Of a stretch of 64,000 nt of DNA, positions 45,505 to 54,316 are shown in pieces. Numbering within the stretch: position 1 is the first letter of the stretch; every line of letters starts with the position of its first letter. The stretch comes from Thalassobacillus sp. CUG 92003 (GTDB lineage: Bacteria > Bacillota > Bacilli > Bacillales > Halobacillaceae), in contig NZ_JABLSJ010000007.1 of assembly GCF_013618635.1 (NCBI RefSeq), positions 1 to 64,000 of the forward strand. Direction: 5' to 3'. The notes beneath the pieces are model-generated. The model was not told the origin of the DNA. It saw only the letters and a program-made list of their open reading frames with translations, and searched no databases. The position numbers and the translations under genes are program-made.

Positions 45505-45522
45505 TTGTGACTCGTTTCACAC
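45505..45522. promoter_or_regulatory. Rex-like operator upstream of yumB
   Basis: TTGTGA, 6 bp, TCACAC: 11 of 12 arm bases match the Rex palindrome TTGTGA-N6-TCACAA. It is 58 bp before the yumB start in the divergent yumB/yumC gap. Confidence 0.5.
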
Positions 45523-45754
45523 AATGCCGCATAAAAAAAGAATGTCGGTTATTTGGTTTTCTTGTCACAAAATCGTAAAATATTTTCTTATTTTATCTTA
45601 GACTTTCTCCGTTTAATTTTCAACCCATAATCTATATGTCGGAAATTTTGTAATTTTAGAATAATACCGTGAGAAACGCCTTCATTCTACAACATAAAGA
45701 AATGTGTGATAAAATAAAAACCATCTGATTCTAGTAAGGAAAAGAGGGAGAATC

Positions 45755-46744
45755 ATGAGTGAAAACAAAGTTTATGATATCACGATTATCGGCGGAGGAC
45801 CGACTGGATTATTTACAGCATTTTACGGCGGTATGCGACAGGCAAGTGTCAAAATAATTGAAAGCCTCCCCCATTTAGGTGGTCAATTGACGGCACTTTA
45901 TCCTGAGAAATATATATTTGATGTTGCAGGTTTTCCTCGCGTTAGAGCGCAGGAATTGGTGGACGACCTAACTGAACAAGCAATGGCTTTCGATCCTGCC
46001 GTTGCCTTAGGCGAAGCCGTGGAAAAAGTGGAACGCCTCGATGACGACAGCTTTAAATTGACGACAAACAAAGACGTTCATTATACGAAAACCATCATCA
46101 TTACAGCAGGTAACGGAGCTTTTCAACCAAGAAAATTAAAAGTCGGTGACTGTGAGAAATTTGAAAATAGTAATTTACACTACCATGTCAGTGATATGAA
46201 CAAATTTGCAAATAGAAACGTGATGATTTGCGGTGGTGGGGATTCGGCAGTAGACTGGGCACTTATGCTCGAACCCATTGCGAATCAGGTAACACTTGTG
46301 CACAGACGTGATAAATTCCGTGCCCACGAGCATAGCGTCGAGCAATTGCATAATTCCAAAGTAAATATTCGTACCCCTTACACACCAGAGGAATTGATGG
46401 GTGAAGACCATATTACGAAGGTGAAGTTAAAACAAGAAAAAAGTGATGTGCGTGAAGATGTAGATGTCGATGACTTGATTGTCAATTATGGGTTCATCTC
46501 GTCTCTTGGTCCCATAAAAGAATGGGAGCTTGAGATTGATAAAAACAGCATTGTCGTCAATTCGAAAATGGAGACGAATATTGAGGGCATCTATGCTGCA
46601 GGTGATATCTGCACCTATCCCGGTAAAGTCAAGTTGATTGCCACCGGATTTGGCGAAGGTCCAACAGCCGTCAATAATGCCAAAGCGTATATTGATCCTG
46701 ATGCTCGCGTCCAGCCCAAGCATTCAACGAGCATGTTTTCGTAA
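45755..46744 (+). CDS. yumC: Ferredoxin/flavodoxin--NADP+ reductase (YumC)
   Basis: A 329-residue thioredoxin-reductase-like flavoprotein without the redox CxxC. FAD site [21 protein letters not shown] site [10 protein letters not shown], and C-terminal [25 protein letters not shown], the pattern of YumC-type FNRs. Reduces ferredoxin or flavodoxin. GAGGGAG precedes the ATG; an extended -10 TGATAAAAT lies at about 45707-45715. Confidence 0.93.
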   Translation: MSENKVYDITIIGGGPTGLFTAFYGGMRQASVKIIESLPHLGGQLTALYPEKYIFDVAGFPRVRAQELVDDLTEQAMAFDPAVALGEAVEKVERLDDDSFKLTTNKDVHYTKTIIITAGNGAFQPRKLKVGDCEKFENSNLHYHVSDMNKFANRNVMICGGGDSAVDWALMLEPIANQVTLVHRRDKFRAHEHSVEQLHNSKVNIRTPYTPEELMGEDHITKVKLKQEKSDVREDVDVDDLIVNYGFISSLGPIKEWELEIDKNSIVVNSKMETNIEGIYAAGDICTYPGKVKLIATGFGEGPTAVNNAKAYIDPDARVQPKHSTSMFS

Positions 46745-46829
46745 GACAATCTTTGCTATAGGGAGCATTCCTTTCGTTGCGTACACGGTTACTGCATCAT
46801 GACAAGCTGCTGTGACCAAATTGAATGAA

Positions 46830-46876
46830 ACACAAAATGCCGAACGATTCGCTGGAATCAGTTCGGCATTTTGTGT
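46830..46876 (+). terminator. Terminator of yumC
   Basis: ACACAAAATGCCGAAC/GTTCGGCATTTTGTGT, perfect 16-bp stem; T tract is inside the stem. Confidence 0.7.
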
Positions 46877-46911
46877 ATTCAAGAAAGACACTTGTTAAAA
46901 GCCCCAAACCT

Positions 46912-46949
46912 CAAAAAACCCAGCTCGCTATTTTATGCGAAGCTGGGTT
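46912..46949 (-). terminator. Terminator of yutM
   Basis: AACCCAGCT/AGCTGGGTT stem with T6 on the minus strand, 7 bases after yutM. Confidence 0.8.
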
Positions 46950-46955
46950 CATTCT

Positions 46956-47318
46956 TTAACAATCCTCTGATGGCGTACCGGCGTTCGTTGCCGTTTTGAA
47001 GGAAGAGCCGCACCCACAGGAAACAATCGCATTTGGATTATCGATGGTGAAGCCTCCTCCCATCATATTTTGTTTAAAATCGATCGTTGTCCCTTCGACA
47101 ATGGGGACATCCTGACGATGGAGAACAACAGGGATCCCGTTTGATTCTTCTGTCACATCAAGTTCTTCATTGATGTCCTCTTCAAATCCCATTGCATAAG
47201 AAAGACCGCTGCAGCCTCCACCTTTCACACCAAAGCGAAGACGGACACTTTCCGATTCCTCTTCTTTCATCATCTCTTTAATTTGGTGACTGGCCGTTTC
47301 CGTAATGTTGATGATCAT
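46956..47318 (-). CDS. yutM: A-type Fe-S cluster carrier (YutM/ErpA-like)
   Basis: A 120-residue HesB/IscA-family scaffold. The three ligand cysteines are C36 (GGGCSGLSYAMGF), C101 and C103 (SCGCGSSF). It carries clusters from the SUF machinery to apoproteins. AAAGGGGAG lies before the ATG. Two other Fe-S-related genes (yuzD, yutI) are within 1.5 kb. Confidence 0.93.
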   Translation of the reverse strand: MIINITETASHQIKEMMKEEESESVRLRFGVKGGGCSGLSYAMGFEEDINEELDVTEESNGIPVVLHRQDVPIVEGTTIDFKQNMMGGGFTIDNPNAIVSCGCGSSFKTATNAGTPSEDC

Positions 47319-47430
47319 CCAGTCTCTCCCCTTTCGTTATCGTTGATTTCAGTATACGCATGATTCGTTGTATAACCAAACAATTGATTCGGCTGAACCG
47401 GCACGCCTCAATTAAAAACGTCTCTACACC

Positions 47431-47676
47431 TTAAATTCCGTTAAACGAGGGGTTCTCTTCCAGGTGCTGGTATATATTATCGACAAGTTCTTTGGGCGTT
47501 TCAGCAATGACGCGTTCACCGTTAACCAGTGCATATAGACTTTGCGAGCATAGCCCACAGTTACTTAAGCACCCATACTCTACAACATCTAAATCTGGGT
47601 CTTTATCCAACTCTTTCATGGCCTCATCGGCACCGTTCATTATATTATTTACACAAAACTCAACAATTGACTCCAT
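47431..47676 (-). CDS. yuzB: DUF1450 protein YuzB
   Basis: An 81-residue protein with a cysteine group CLSNCGLCSQSLYALVNGE, typical of YuzB/DUF1450 proteins, which resemble thioredoxin-like ferredoxins. FCVNNIMNGADEAM marks the N-terminus. AGAGGTGG precedes the ATG. Likely redox or Fe-S linked by context; function unknown. Confidence 0.88.
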   Translation of the reverse strand: MESIVEFCVNNIMNGADEAMKELDKDPDLDVVEYGCLSNCGLCSQSLYALVNGERVIAETPKELVDNIYQHLEENPSFNGI

Positions 47677-47781
47677 TTCGTATCCACCTCTTTTACCTGG
47701 ATGAATACCCCGCTAAACGTTAATGATACCATATACATGGGGGCGCGAACAATGCAGGGGATGAGATGAGCCTATATATTA

Positions 47782-48099
47782 TTAAGCAGGGGCAAGGCCT
47801 CTTTGTTCCAGTGCTTTGTAAATTGATTTCAGACGCGGATTGCCTTCGCCGACAATATCTTCTTCCACCAGCACCACTGGATAAAAAAGGTCTTCATTAA
47901 ATATACGTTCAACAAACGCCTGATGGTGGTGCACTTTCGGGGGATCAAATATATCCACGTATTCATACTTTATTCCACCATCGCCAAATTTTCGAGAAAT
48001 AGCAGCTTGAAGCCACTCATACGTTTCTTTGGATCCAGGTGAATTGATGCAACTCGGACAAATTTTATCCGCCCCGTACACAGTCAATGTAATCGTCAA
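47782..48099 (-). CDS. yuzD: DUF1462 thioredoxin-like protein YuzD
   Basis: About 105 residues: LTVYGADKICPSCINSPGSKETYEWLQ contains a CPSC dithiol, followed by VVLVEEDIVGEGNPRLKSIYK. Family DUF1462. Start set at TTG 48099 because GGAGGTGG lies five bases before it; the longer frame begins within that site. Divergent from yutI. Confidence 0.83.
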   Translation of the reverse strand: MTITLTVYGADKICPSCINSPGSKETYEWLQAAISRKFGDGGIKYEYVDIFDPPKVHHHQAFVERIFNEDLFYPVVLVEEDIVGEGNPRLKSIYKALEQRGLAPA

Positions 48100-48286
48100 C
48101 TTAACCACCTCCACAAAAAACTGTTCTTAGTTAACATTTTACAAAAGAGCGAAAAAAAGATAAAATGAAAATAGTTCTCACTGCACTTATGTCACTAGCG
48201 GATGCGTTCAAACAAGAACTTATTCAAGTAAAATAGATTTAATGATTGATGTTAGATACATTAATTTCGAAAGGGGAAGATTGAGC

Positions 48287-48508
48287 ATGCATGATCAAGT
48301 TCAAGAAGTACTTAATAAACTCCGCCCGTTTTTACTTCGTGATGGAGGCGATGTTGAATTAGTGGATGTGGAAGACGGTATAGTCCGACTACGCCTAATG
48401 GGAGCTTGCGGTAACTGCCCAAGTTCTACAATCACATTAAAAGCTGGAATTGAACGTGCACTTTCACAAGAAGTGCCTGGTATTTACGAAGTTGAACAAG
48501 TATTTTAA
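48287..48508 (+). CDS. yutI: NifU-like Fe-S scaffold (YutI)
   Basis: A 73-residue NifU C-terminal domain: [20 protein letters not shown] then [15 protein letters not shown] with the cluster pair C41/C44. AAGGGGAAG precedes the ATG at 48287; a start 15 codons earlier lacks a site. Probable Fe-S cluster delivery together with YutM. Confidence 0.92.
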   Translation: MHDQVQEVLNKLRPFLLRDGGDVELVDVEDGIVRLRLMGACGNCPSSTITLKAGIERALSQEVPGIYEVEQVF

Positions 48509-48531
48509 TCTAATCTGATCAAAAATCAATC

Positions 48532-48549
48532 GTACACGTACGTGTACGG
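48532..48549. repeat. Perfect 18-bp palindrome after yutI
   Basis: CGTACACGTACGTGTACG is fully self-complementary. It stands between the yutI stop and its terminator. Confidence 0.8.
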
Positions 48550-48554
48550 ATTCA

Positions 48555-48588
48555 GACTGTCGAGAAAGTCTCGACAGTCTTTTTTTTC
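48555..48588 (+). terminator. Terminator of yutI
   Basis: GACTGTCGAG/CTCGACAGTC stem followed by T9; similar in sequence to the hairpin after menA. Confidence 0.9.
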
Positions 48589-48636
48589 CTTGTTACACCT
48601 AGGCAGGATGAGATTGGAAAGCATAGTTTTTCGGTT

Positions 48637-48759
48637 ACGGGTGGGTGAATATCGCGAGACTACCTGCGGAAAACAGGCGATCCGATCCCCTGCAGTGTGG
48701 GTTTCACGAGGAGGCTCGGGCGTTCGTCCGCGGAAAGCGAGTGGTATTCACCCACCCGT
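48637..48759. repeat. GC-rich palindromic repeat, family A copy 3
   Basis: 123 bp, minus orientation. Perfect outer arms ACGGGTGGGTGAATA and TATTCACCCACCCGT. The core, read in reverse, has ACTCGCTTTCCGCGGACG, GCCCGAGCCTCCTCG and TTCCGCAGGTAGTCTCGCG. Confidence 0.85.
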
Positions 48760-48780
48760 TCGCTCAAAAAAATTGCCCAA

Positions 48781-49746
48781 TTACGTCACAGGGGTTATGG
48801 GATCCTCCCCTTGTAGCACACGCGTTATATTGTCTAAGCACAGTTCCATCATCGCTATGCGCGTTTCTGTACTGGCAGAGCCGATATGAGGCAAGCATAC
48901 CGTTTGATCAAGGTTGAGTAAGGGATGATCTGAATTGATCGGTTCCTCCTCAAACACATCCAATCCAGCTGCCTTGATTTCTCCTGAGACGAGAGCTTGA
49001 TAAAGTGCTTCTCCATCGACAATCTTCCCTCTGGAAGTATTTATGAAAATCGCCTCCTGTTTCATCTGTTGAAATGCGGCCTCATTGAATAAATGGGTGG
49101 TTTCAGATGTCAGAGGGGCTAAACATACCACGAAATCCGACTGCTGCAATAGTGACTCAAACGAAGAGTATGTTACACCGAGCTTTTCTTCTGTTTCACT
49201 TTTGCGGGAACGGTTATGGTAGATGACCTCCATATCAAAACCTTGAGCGCGTTGAGCAACAGCCTCCCCTATGCGTCCCATCCCGACAATTCCCAATGTT
49301 TTATGGTGAACGTCCGTGCCTGCCATCAATAAAGGCGACCAATTATCCCACTCTCCGTCTTTAATGAATTGCTCAGCCTGCGTTAATTTCCGAGCAGTCG
49401 CCATGAGCAGAGCGAATGTCAAATCCGCTGTCGTATCGGTCAACACATCAGGCGTGTTTGTTATATGTATACCACGTGCTTTAGCACTTGCGACATCCAC
49501 ATTGTCGTAACCGACTGCAAGGTTTGCGACAATAGTCAATTCGGAAGCAGCATTGAGCAACGCTTCATCCACGCGGTCAGTCAGCATCGTTAAGAGAGCA
49601 TCTGCTTTTGCTGCCTCATGCAATAATGTCTCACGATCTACGGGCTGGTCACTGTATGGCCACATATGGATGTCGTATTCAGATTTAAACGGTTGAACGA
49701 CAGATTCCGGCAACTTTCTGGTAATATAAATATACGGTTTATTCAA
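48781..49746 (-). CDS. D-2-hydroxyacid dehydrogenase (glyoxylate/hydroxypyruvate reductase type)
   Basis: A 321-residue NAD(P)H-dependent dehydrogenase. GIVGMGRIGEAVAQRA is the nucleotide-binding loop; catalytic Arg in NTSRGKIVDGEAL, Glu in DVFEEEPI and His in LPHIGSASTETR. VANLAVGYDNVD fits the GyaR/GhrB group reducing glyoxylate or hydroxypyruvate. Start TTG at 49746 with TAGGAGG eight bases upstream. Exact substrate cannot be fixed from sequence. Confidence 0.87.
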   Translation of the reverse strand: MNKPYIYITRKLPESVVQPFKSEYDIHMWPYSDQPVDRETLLHEAAKADALLTMLTDRVDEALLNAASELTIVANLAVGYDNVDVASAKARGIHITNTPDVLTDTTADLTFALLMATARKLTQAEQFIKDGEWDNWSPLLMAGTDVHHKTLGIVGMGRIGEAVAQRAQGFDMEVIYHNRSRKSETEEKLGVTYSSFESLLQQSDFVVCLAPLTSETTHLFNEAAFQQMKQEAIFINTSRGKIVDGEALYQALVSGEIKAAGLDVFEEEPINSDHPLLNLDQTVCLPHIGSASTETRIAMMELCLDNITRVLQGEDPITPVT

Positions 49747-49944
49747 GTAGGCAGCCTCCTATCCCATGGATTTACCTTCATTTTATCATAATCTTGGCAA
49801 CACCATAGACTATATCGGTGATTCATTGAAGAATATGATTTGGTATAATGAAGGGTAAGATGGAAGGAATGTGTTTGCCACACAGAAATCAGTGGAAACA
49901 TGCAAATCGGAAGCATCATTTTAAAGGGGGACAATAAAAGAATT

Positions 49945-50454
49945 ATGGAAAATAATCACAACGTAACACCACTCGAAGAAACAGCCCGAAAATGGTTAAC
50001 AGATCGAGGTGTTACCATTGATGACATGGCAGAATTGGTATACTATCTTCAATCTAAATATCATGATGACCTTACGTTAGAAGACTGTAAGACCAATGTT
50101 GATAAAGTGCTTACAAAGAGAGAAGTACAAAACGCGATTCTGACAGGCATCCAACTCGATAAATTCGCCGAGCTTAATCAGCTGGAAGAACCGCTTCAAT
50201 CGACTATTTCTGCTGATGAAGGACTATATGGTGTTGATGAAATCATTGCCTTATCAATCGTCAATGTCTATGGTTCCATAGGCTTTACGAATTATGGTTA
50301 CATTGACAAGCAAAAACCTGGCATCCTTAAAAAATTGAATGATAAATCCCTTGGGGAGTGTCATACATTCCTTGATGATATTGTCGGGGCTATTGCAGCG
50401 GCAGCTTCAAGCCGTTTAGCTCACAGTGCAGCCGGAGAAGATGAAGACGAGTAA
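49945..50454 (+). CDS. yutG: Phosphatidylglycerophosphatase A-related protein YutG
   Basis: About 169 residues: EETARKWLTDRGVTIDDMAELVYYLQSK, then GLYGVDEIIALSIVNVYGSIGFTNYGYIDK and LDDIVGAIAAAASSRLAH, near-identical to B. subtilis YutG (PgpA fold). No long membrane segment at the N-terminus. The ATG at 49945 fits the family; GGGGG stands 14 bases upstream, rather far, and an ATG at 49900 is the alternative. Confidence 0.87.
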   Translation: MENNHNVTPLEETARKWLTDRGVTIDDMAELVYYLQSKYHDDLTLEDCKTNVDKVLTKREVQNAILTGIQLDKFAELNQLEEPLQSTISADEGLYGVDEIIALSIVNVYGSIGFTNYGYIDKQKPGILKKLNDKSLGECHTFLDDIVGAIAAAASSRLAHSAAGEDEDE

Positions 50455-50462
50455 TTGATCTC

Positions 50463-50520
50463 TGCTGCCTCTGCCTTGCTCCTCCATCTTAATGGTATGA
50501 GGGGCAGGCAGTTTTTTTAC
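50463..50520 (+). terminator. Terminator of yutG
   Basis: CTGCCTCTGCC...GGGGCAGGCAG imperfect stem followed by T7. Confidence 0.75.
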
Positions 50521-50595
50521 CATAAAACTTCCTAATTTTTCAAAATTATATTATAATATATTCGGAATTTAATTAAGGAGAGAAGTGAAATTGTG

Positions 50596-52161
50596 ATGAA
50601 GCATTTTTTTCAAAGAAAAGCCGTCTGGATGATTCCGGGCATTATTATGTTAGTGGGGCTTTGCTCGTTGATCTTCGAGAACTACCAAGAGGTCACAGAA
50701 GCTCCTAGTGAGAATTGGAGCCACGAGGTTGAATTAGGCAAAACCACGGTAAATTCGGAGCCTTACATAATCGAAACGCAGGATGACTTAATCTCTCTCT
50801 CATATTTCAGCGAACAAGGCCTCAAACAAAACGTATATAATCAAAAATGGGAAAAGCAGGCTGAAGATACATACGATATTCCATTTAATAAATTCACCCG
50901 CATCTTCCAAACAAAAGATCATCTTCTTTATTCCGATTATTATTCGATTTATGATGGGAAAACGCAGGAAAAACTTACAGACATTGATCAGTTCCTGCCG
51001 ACACATAACAACTTACTCTTTACGAAGAATGAAGCGCTCTATCAATTGCATCCAGATACAAACGAAACACGGAAGGTGATGGACCTCCCCCACCCTCAAA
51101 GTACGTTAAACGTAACCGAACATGCCGGAAATGTGTATATTTTAAGTTACGTATCCGGGCAATCAAGCTTTGACATGAGCCTTCACAAACTGGAAAATGA
51201 CCAAGTATCTTCTCTTAAACAGGCGCGGATTGATTTGCCTCAGACAGATGTCATCAACGAACTCAGTTTTGACATTAATGACGATACGTATGGACTCTTT
51301 GTACGGACGACGCAAAAACAAAGCATGTCGGGATCGCCGGAAACAAATAACTACTATGCCATTCAATCCCTTGAGAGTAAGCCTTCTCTTAAACAGATTT
51401 CGTTCAAGGACCCATCCGGGGATAAAATGATAACCGAAGCTTCCCATCTTGAAATGACCCTTGAAAATAGTCACATGAAATTATTATTCAGGGGATTTGG
51501 TCAAACAAAAACCATGTTCAAGGATGGTGGTCAATTCAATATCTATGAAGCTGTCATGGATGCTGATGGTCTAAGGCATATTAAACGGCTGAGTAATACA
51601 CCGGATGCTTCCAAATACCCAAACCGAGCTTCCGATAACAGTATCGTTTGGACGGATGCTGACGGTTCAACTAACAAAGTCTTAATGTCTTCTAGTCACC
51701 CCGAGGTGATCACTGAAGCTCAGGGACTCACTTGGGATAAGGTATTGGCAATCGCAGGTAAAACAATTGGAATGCTTTCTTATAGCTTTCTAACCATTTT
51801 CGTAACCCTTGTTTGGTATATTTGGCCATTGTTGTTTCTGGCTGTGATGATGTTCGCGAAAAGTAAAGCGATTGATCAGGATAGAATGTGGATATTGCAT
51901 GGCGGTATTGCGATTTATTTAACCTTCGCCCTGTTTTTGCGCGAAGAATTGTTCAAACATGTCGTATTGTTACGGCTTCCTGATTATATGAACTTTTTTG
52001 GCAGCCCGTTTGTGTTTATTTTAGGGTTTGCCTGCATCTTATATGGAGTGCTTTATTTTACTAATCGCCAAAATGATTGGTCGATATCGATTCAGCTTTG
52101 TTACTTTATCGGTCTGCATGTCAGCTTTTTATCCATCTTTATCGGACCTTATCTACTTTAA
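50596..52161 (+). CDS. Membrane protein with large extracytoplasmic propeller-like domain, unknown
   Basis: A 521-residue protein: one N-terminal membrane helix (AVWMIPGIIMLVGLCSLIF), an outside domain of about 340 residues rich in short beta-strand repeats (LLYSDYYSIYDGKTQEK; LLFTKNEALYQLHPDTNE; VYILSYVSGQSSFDMSLHKL), then four helices at the C-terminus starting FLTIFVTLVWYIWPLLFLAV. The middle looks like a beta-propeller, but I do not recognise a family. AAGGAG lies upstream; GTG at 50593 is an alternative start. Neighbours (yutG, yutF) give no role. A strong terminator follows. Confidence 0.75.
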   Translation: MKHFFQRKAVWMIPGIIMLVGLCSLIFENYQEVTEAPSENWSHEVELGKTTVNSEPYIIETQDDLISLSYFSEQGLKQNVYNQKWEKQAEDTYDIPFNKFTRIFQTKDHLLYSDYYSIYDGKTQEKLTDIDQFLPTHNNLLFTKNEALYQLHPDTNETRKVMDLPHPQSTLNVTEHAGNVYILSYVSGQSSFDMSLHKLENDQVSSLKQARIDLPQTDVINELSFDINDDTYGLFVRTTQKQSMSGSPETNNYYAIQSLESKPSLKQISFKDPSGDKMITEASHLEMTLENSHMKLLFRGFGQTKTMFKDGGQFNIYEAVMDADGLRHIKRLSNTPDASKYPNRASDNSIVWTDADGSTNKVLMSSSHPEVITEAQGLTWDKVLAIAGKTIGMLSYSFLTIFVTLVWYIWPLLFLAVMMFAKSKAIDQDRMWILHGGIAIYLTFALFLREELFKHVVLLRLPDYMNFFGSPFVFILGFACILYGVLYFTNRQNDWSISIQLCYFIGLHVSFLSIFIGPYLL

Positions 52162-52279
52162 AGTTCCTTTAGGATGAACGCGTGCAACATGAGCTATGTG
52201 AAGCTTTCCTCGCATTTGTCCAATTTAAACATCACATCAAGATGGCACTGGGGCTTTTCCACTTCGAATGATATGCATA

Positions 52280-52327
52280 AAACCTGCACGCCTCTTTCTC
52301 AAGCGGGAGAAAGAGGCGTGCAGGTTT
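52280..52327 (+). terminator. Very strong hairpin between convergent genes
   Basis: Perfect 21-bp stem AAACCTGCACGCCTCTTTCT(C) with a 6-base loop; the T tract is short on both sides. It probably terminates both the membrane-protein gene and yutF. Confidence 0.8.
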
Positions 52328-52402
52328 CCTAACAAGATAGCGATTAGTTTCTAAAGTCACGCTCCCGTGATACGGCAACTACCCTTATTAGTCTCATAAA
52401 GC

Positions 52403-53185
52403 CTAACCTTTAGGCGGGAAAGTATTCACCCATTCTGACAGGTTATTCATGACGTATGTCGGCTGCACCCGCCCATCACTCAAATGGTTGAATTGAGTAA
52501 CGCCGGTTAAGACCATCAAGGTATCAATCCCCGCATTGATACCTGCTAAAATATCAGTATGGTAATTATCGCCAACTAACAATACATCATCCTTCGGGCA
52601 GTTCAATACGTCTAGAGCCTGGTCAATGATCATGCTTTCTGGCTTTCCGATAATTTGAGGCGTTACGCCCGTACTCACTGAAATCACGGCATTAAATGCA
52701 CCGTTGCCAGGAAGCATCCCTTGATCTGTAGGGATGGACGTATCTCCATTTGTAGACAGAAACATCGCCCCCTTCCGTATCATGACACATGCCTTAGCAA
52801 ACTTATCGTATGTCATCTGGCGATCGATGCCTGTTACCACGATGTCAGGAGCGTCTTCCGTAAGGGTAAGACCTTCATTCGAAAGCGCCTCATATAACCC
52901 GGTTTCTCCAATCGCATATACCCGAGCGCCAGGATGTTCATCTCGAATGTGTTTAGCTGTTGCCATGCTGGAGGTAAAGATTTCAGAATCATGAGCGGAT
53001 ATGTTCAAATCCCGCAACTTTCCAGCTACCTGGGCAGGGGTTTTGGATGAATTATTAGTAACAAATAAAAACGGTATATGAGAAGCACGTAAATATTCAA
53101 TAAATTCCTTGGCTCCTTCAACAGCTTCTGTTCCTCGATACATGGTGCCGTCTAAATCAATCAGCATCGCTTTATAACGGTTCAT
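52403..53185 (-). CDS. yutF: HAD-superfamily phosphatase YutF (NagD-like)
   Basis: A 260-residue class IIA HAD phosphatase. Motif I DLDGTMYRG (Asp10/Asp12 region), motif II FVTNNSSKTP, motif III Lys in IGKPESM, motif IV VGDNYHTDI. YutF of B. subtilis hydrolyses small sugar or nucleoside phosphates in vitro. AAAAGGGG precedes the ATG. Confidence 0.92.
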   Translation of the reverse strand: MNRYKAMLIDLDGTMYRGTEAVEGAKEFIEYLRASHIPFLFVTNNSSKTPAQVAGKLRDLNISAHDSEIFTSSMATAKHIRDEHPGARVYAIGETGLYEALSNEGLTLTEDAPDIVVTGIDRQMTYDKFAKACVMIRKGAMFLSTNGDTSIPTDQGMLPGNGAFNAVISVSTGVTPQIIGKPESMIIDQALDVLNCPKDDVLLVGDNYHTDILAGINAGIDTLMVLTGVTQFNHLSDGRVQPTYVMNNLSEWVNTFPPKG

Positions 53186-53214
53186 GGTAAATGTCCCCTT
53201 TTCGTATTGCGGCG

Positions 53215-53239
53215 TAAAAAATCGCGCTCTATCAGCGCG
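53215..53239 (-). terminator. Terminator of yutE
   Basis: TCGCGCT/AGCGCGA stem followed by T6 on the minus strand. Confidence 0.75.
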
Positions 53240-53258
53240 ACCATAGCAGTTATGCCTG

Positions 53259-53702
53259 TTAATCTGGTTTCTTACCGAAAGCAGAGATGGGCCCTAGTTC
53301 ATGATCCAAGTACTGGCGTACATGGGCGGGAAATGCTGTGAGCATCTCCTGATGATGACGCCACAACTCAAGAATCTGCTTGTGATTGATATGCAAGTAA
53401 TCCTGAACGAGCGATTTTCGTAAGCGAATAAAAGAAGTATAGGCTTCCTGCTCGTTTGAAGGTAATACCTGTTCATCCACTAAAATATCAATAATATCCT
53501 GATAACTACCAGGATCACGCATAATAAACCCATCAATAAGTAAATTACCGACATCTATAATTGTTTCAATGGTCACATGCGTTACCCGTTCTAAATATAA
53601 TTGGCTGACAAGAGACTCTGTATCCTCAACGTTTTGTTGTTGAACGAGATGCTCCATATAGGACAAAATGGTTTCGATTTTGTTGCGATCGACAAAATAC
53701 AT
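53259..53702 (-). CDS. yutE: DUF86/HepT-like protein YutE
   Basis: About 147 residues, all-helical: MYFVDRNKIETILSYMEHL, IIDVGNLLIDGFIMRDPGSYQDIIDIL, FIRLRKSLVQDYL. Related to HepT antitoxin-toxin folds, but the RNase motif His of HepT is absent (RKSLVQDY) and no MNT nucleotidyltransferase partner is adjacent. The ATG at 53702 with AAGGGGGC matches B. subtilis YutE. Confidence 0.85.
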   Translation of the reverse strand: MYFVDRNKIETILSYMEHLVQQQNVEDTESLVSQLYLERVTHVTIETIIDVGNLLIDGFIMRDPGSYQDIIDILVDEQVLPSNEQEAYTSFIRLRKSLVQDYLHINHKQILELWRHHQEMLTAFPAHVRQYLDHELGPISAFGKKPD

Positions 53703-53786
53703 ATCTAAAGCCCCCTTCATTCTCACACTATTCTTTGCCATATGATATCATATTTAAATGATACAGGGAAAAGAAGGTAGATTTAC

Positions 53787-53928
53787 GGAACGAGCTATCT
53801 TCTGCTATGATAAAATTGACTTTAACGAATTGACTCACTTTGGATTCAATGCTCGTTCCCTGAATCGGAACTCTTTGACTCGGGGCAGAGGCTCTGCCGA
53901 GAAGGCTGGTGATGCGGCAACATCAGCC
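53787..53928 (+). ncRNA. Candidate structured 5' leader of the DUF3055 gene
   Basis: Three consecutive hairpins: GGAACGAGC (53787-53795) with GCTCGTTCC (53851-53859); CTCGGGGCAGAG/CTCTGCCGAG (53879-53901); GGCTGGTGATG/CATCAGCC (53904-53928). No frame with a ribosome site spans it. I recognise no known riboswitch class. Confidence 0.4.
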
Positions 53929-53977
53929 ATACACCATACATTTGATTCTGATAACTGCGTCTTAGGAGGAAAAAAGA

Positions 53978-54247
53978 ATGAGTGACGAACGATTTTTCTT
54001 GTACGATGAAAAAGAAGCGACAGAAACAAGGTTTGTCAGTTTTATGGGTGATGCTCACCGCTATGACCTCGCTCTTATAGCTTCCGATCGTTATTACGGA
54101 AAGACTTTGGTACTCGACCTACAAGGAAACCATTTCGCTATCATGGGGCATGATGATATTCAAGAAGAGGGATATTTGGAACATGCTTTCAACGTCAGTG
54201 AAATGGAAGCAGAGGAGTTACGGGAGTTTCTTCTGGAGCTCTTTTAA
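53978..54247 (+). CDS. DUF3055 protein
   Basis: An 89-residue protein with the DUF3055 pattern: RFFLYDEKEATETRFVSFMG, DRYYGKTLVLDLQGNHFAIMG and EEGYLEHAF. Cytoplasmic, acidic, alpha/beta. TTAGGAGG precedes the ATG. Function unknown; preceded by a structured leader. Confidence 0.85.
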   Translation: MSDERFFLYDEKEATETRFVSFMGDAHRYDLALIASDRYYGKTLVLDLQGNHFAIMGHDDIQEEGYLEHAFNVSEMEAEELREFLLELF

Positions 54248-54269
54248 GTTTGCCTTCTCCCTACACTGC

Positions 54270-54308
54270 AAAAAGCGTCTAATGGATTAACCCCATTAGA
54301 CGCTTTTT
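54270..54308 (+). terminator. Terminator between the DUF3055 gene and yutD
   Basis: AAAAAGCGTCTAATGG/CCATTAGACGCTTTTT, perfect stem between convergent genes. Confidence 0.9.
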
Positions 54309-54316
54309 CTTAACGA

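Noticed and set aside
48542-48917. Plus-strand ORFs across the 48.6-kb repeat
   Set aside because: They arise from the GC-rich palindrome and the antisense of the dehydrogenase gene.
53259-53702. HepT-type toxin-antitoxin module
   Set aside because: YutE is DUF86-like, but the catalytic His motif is absent and no MNT nucleotidyltransferase gene is adjacent.
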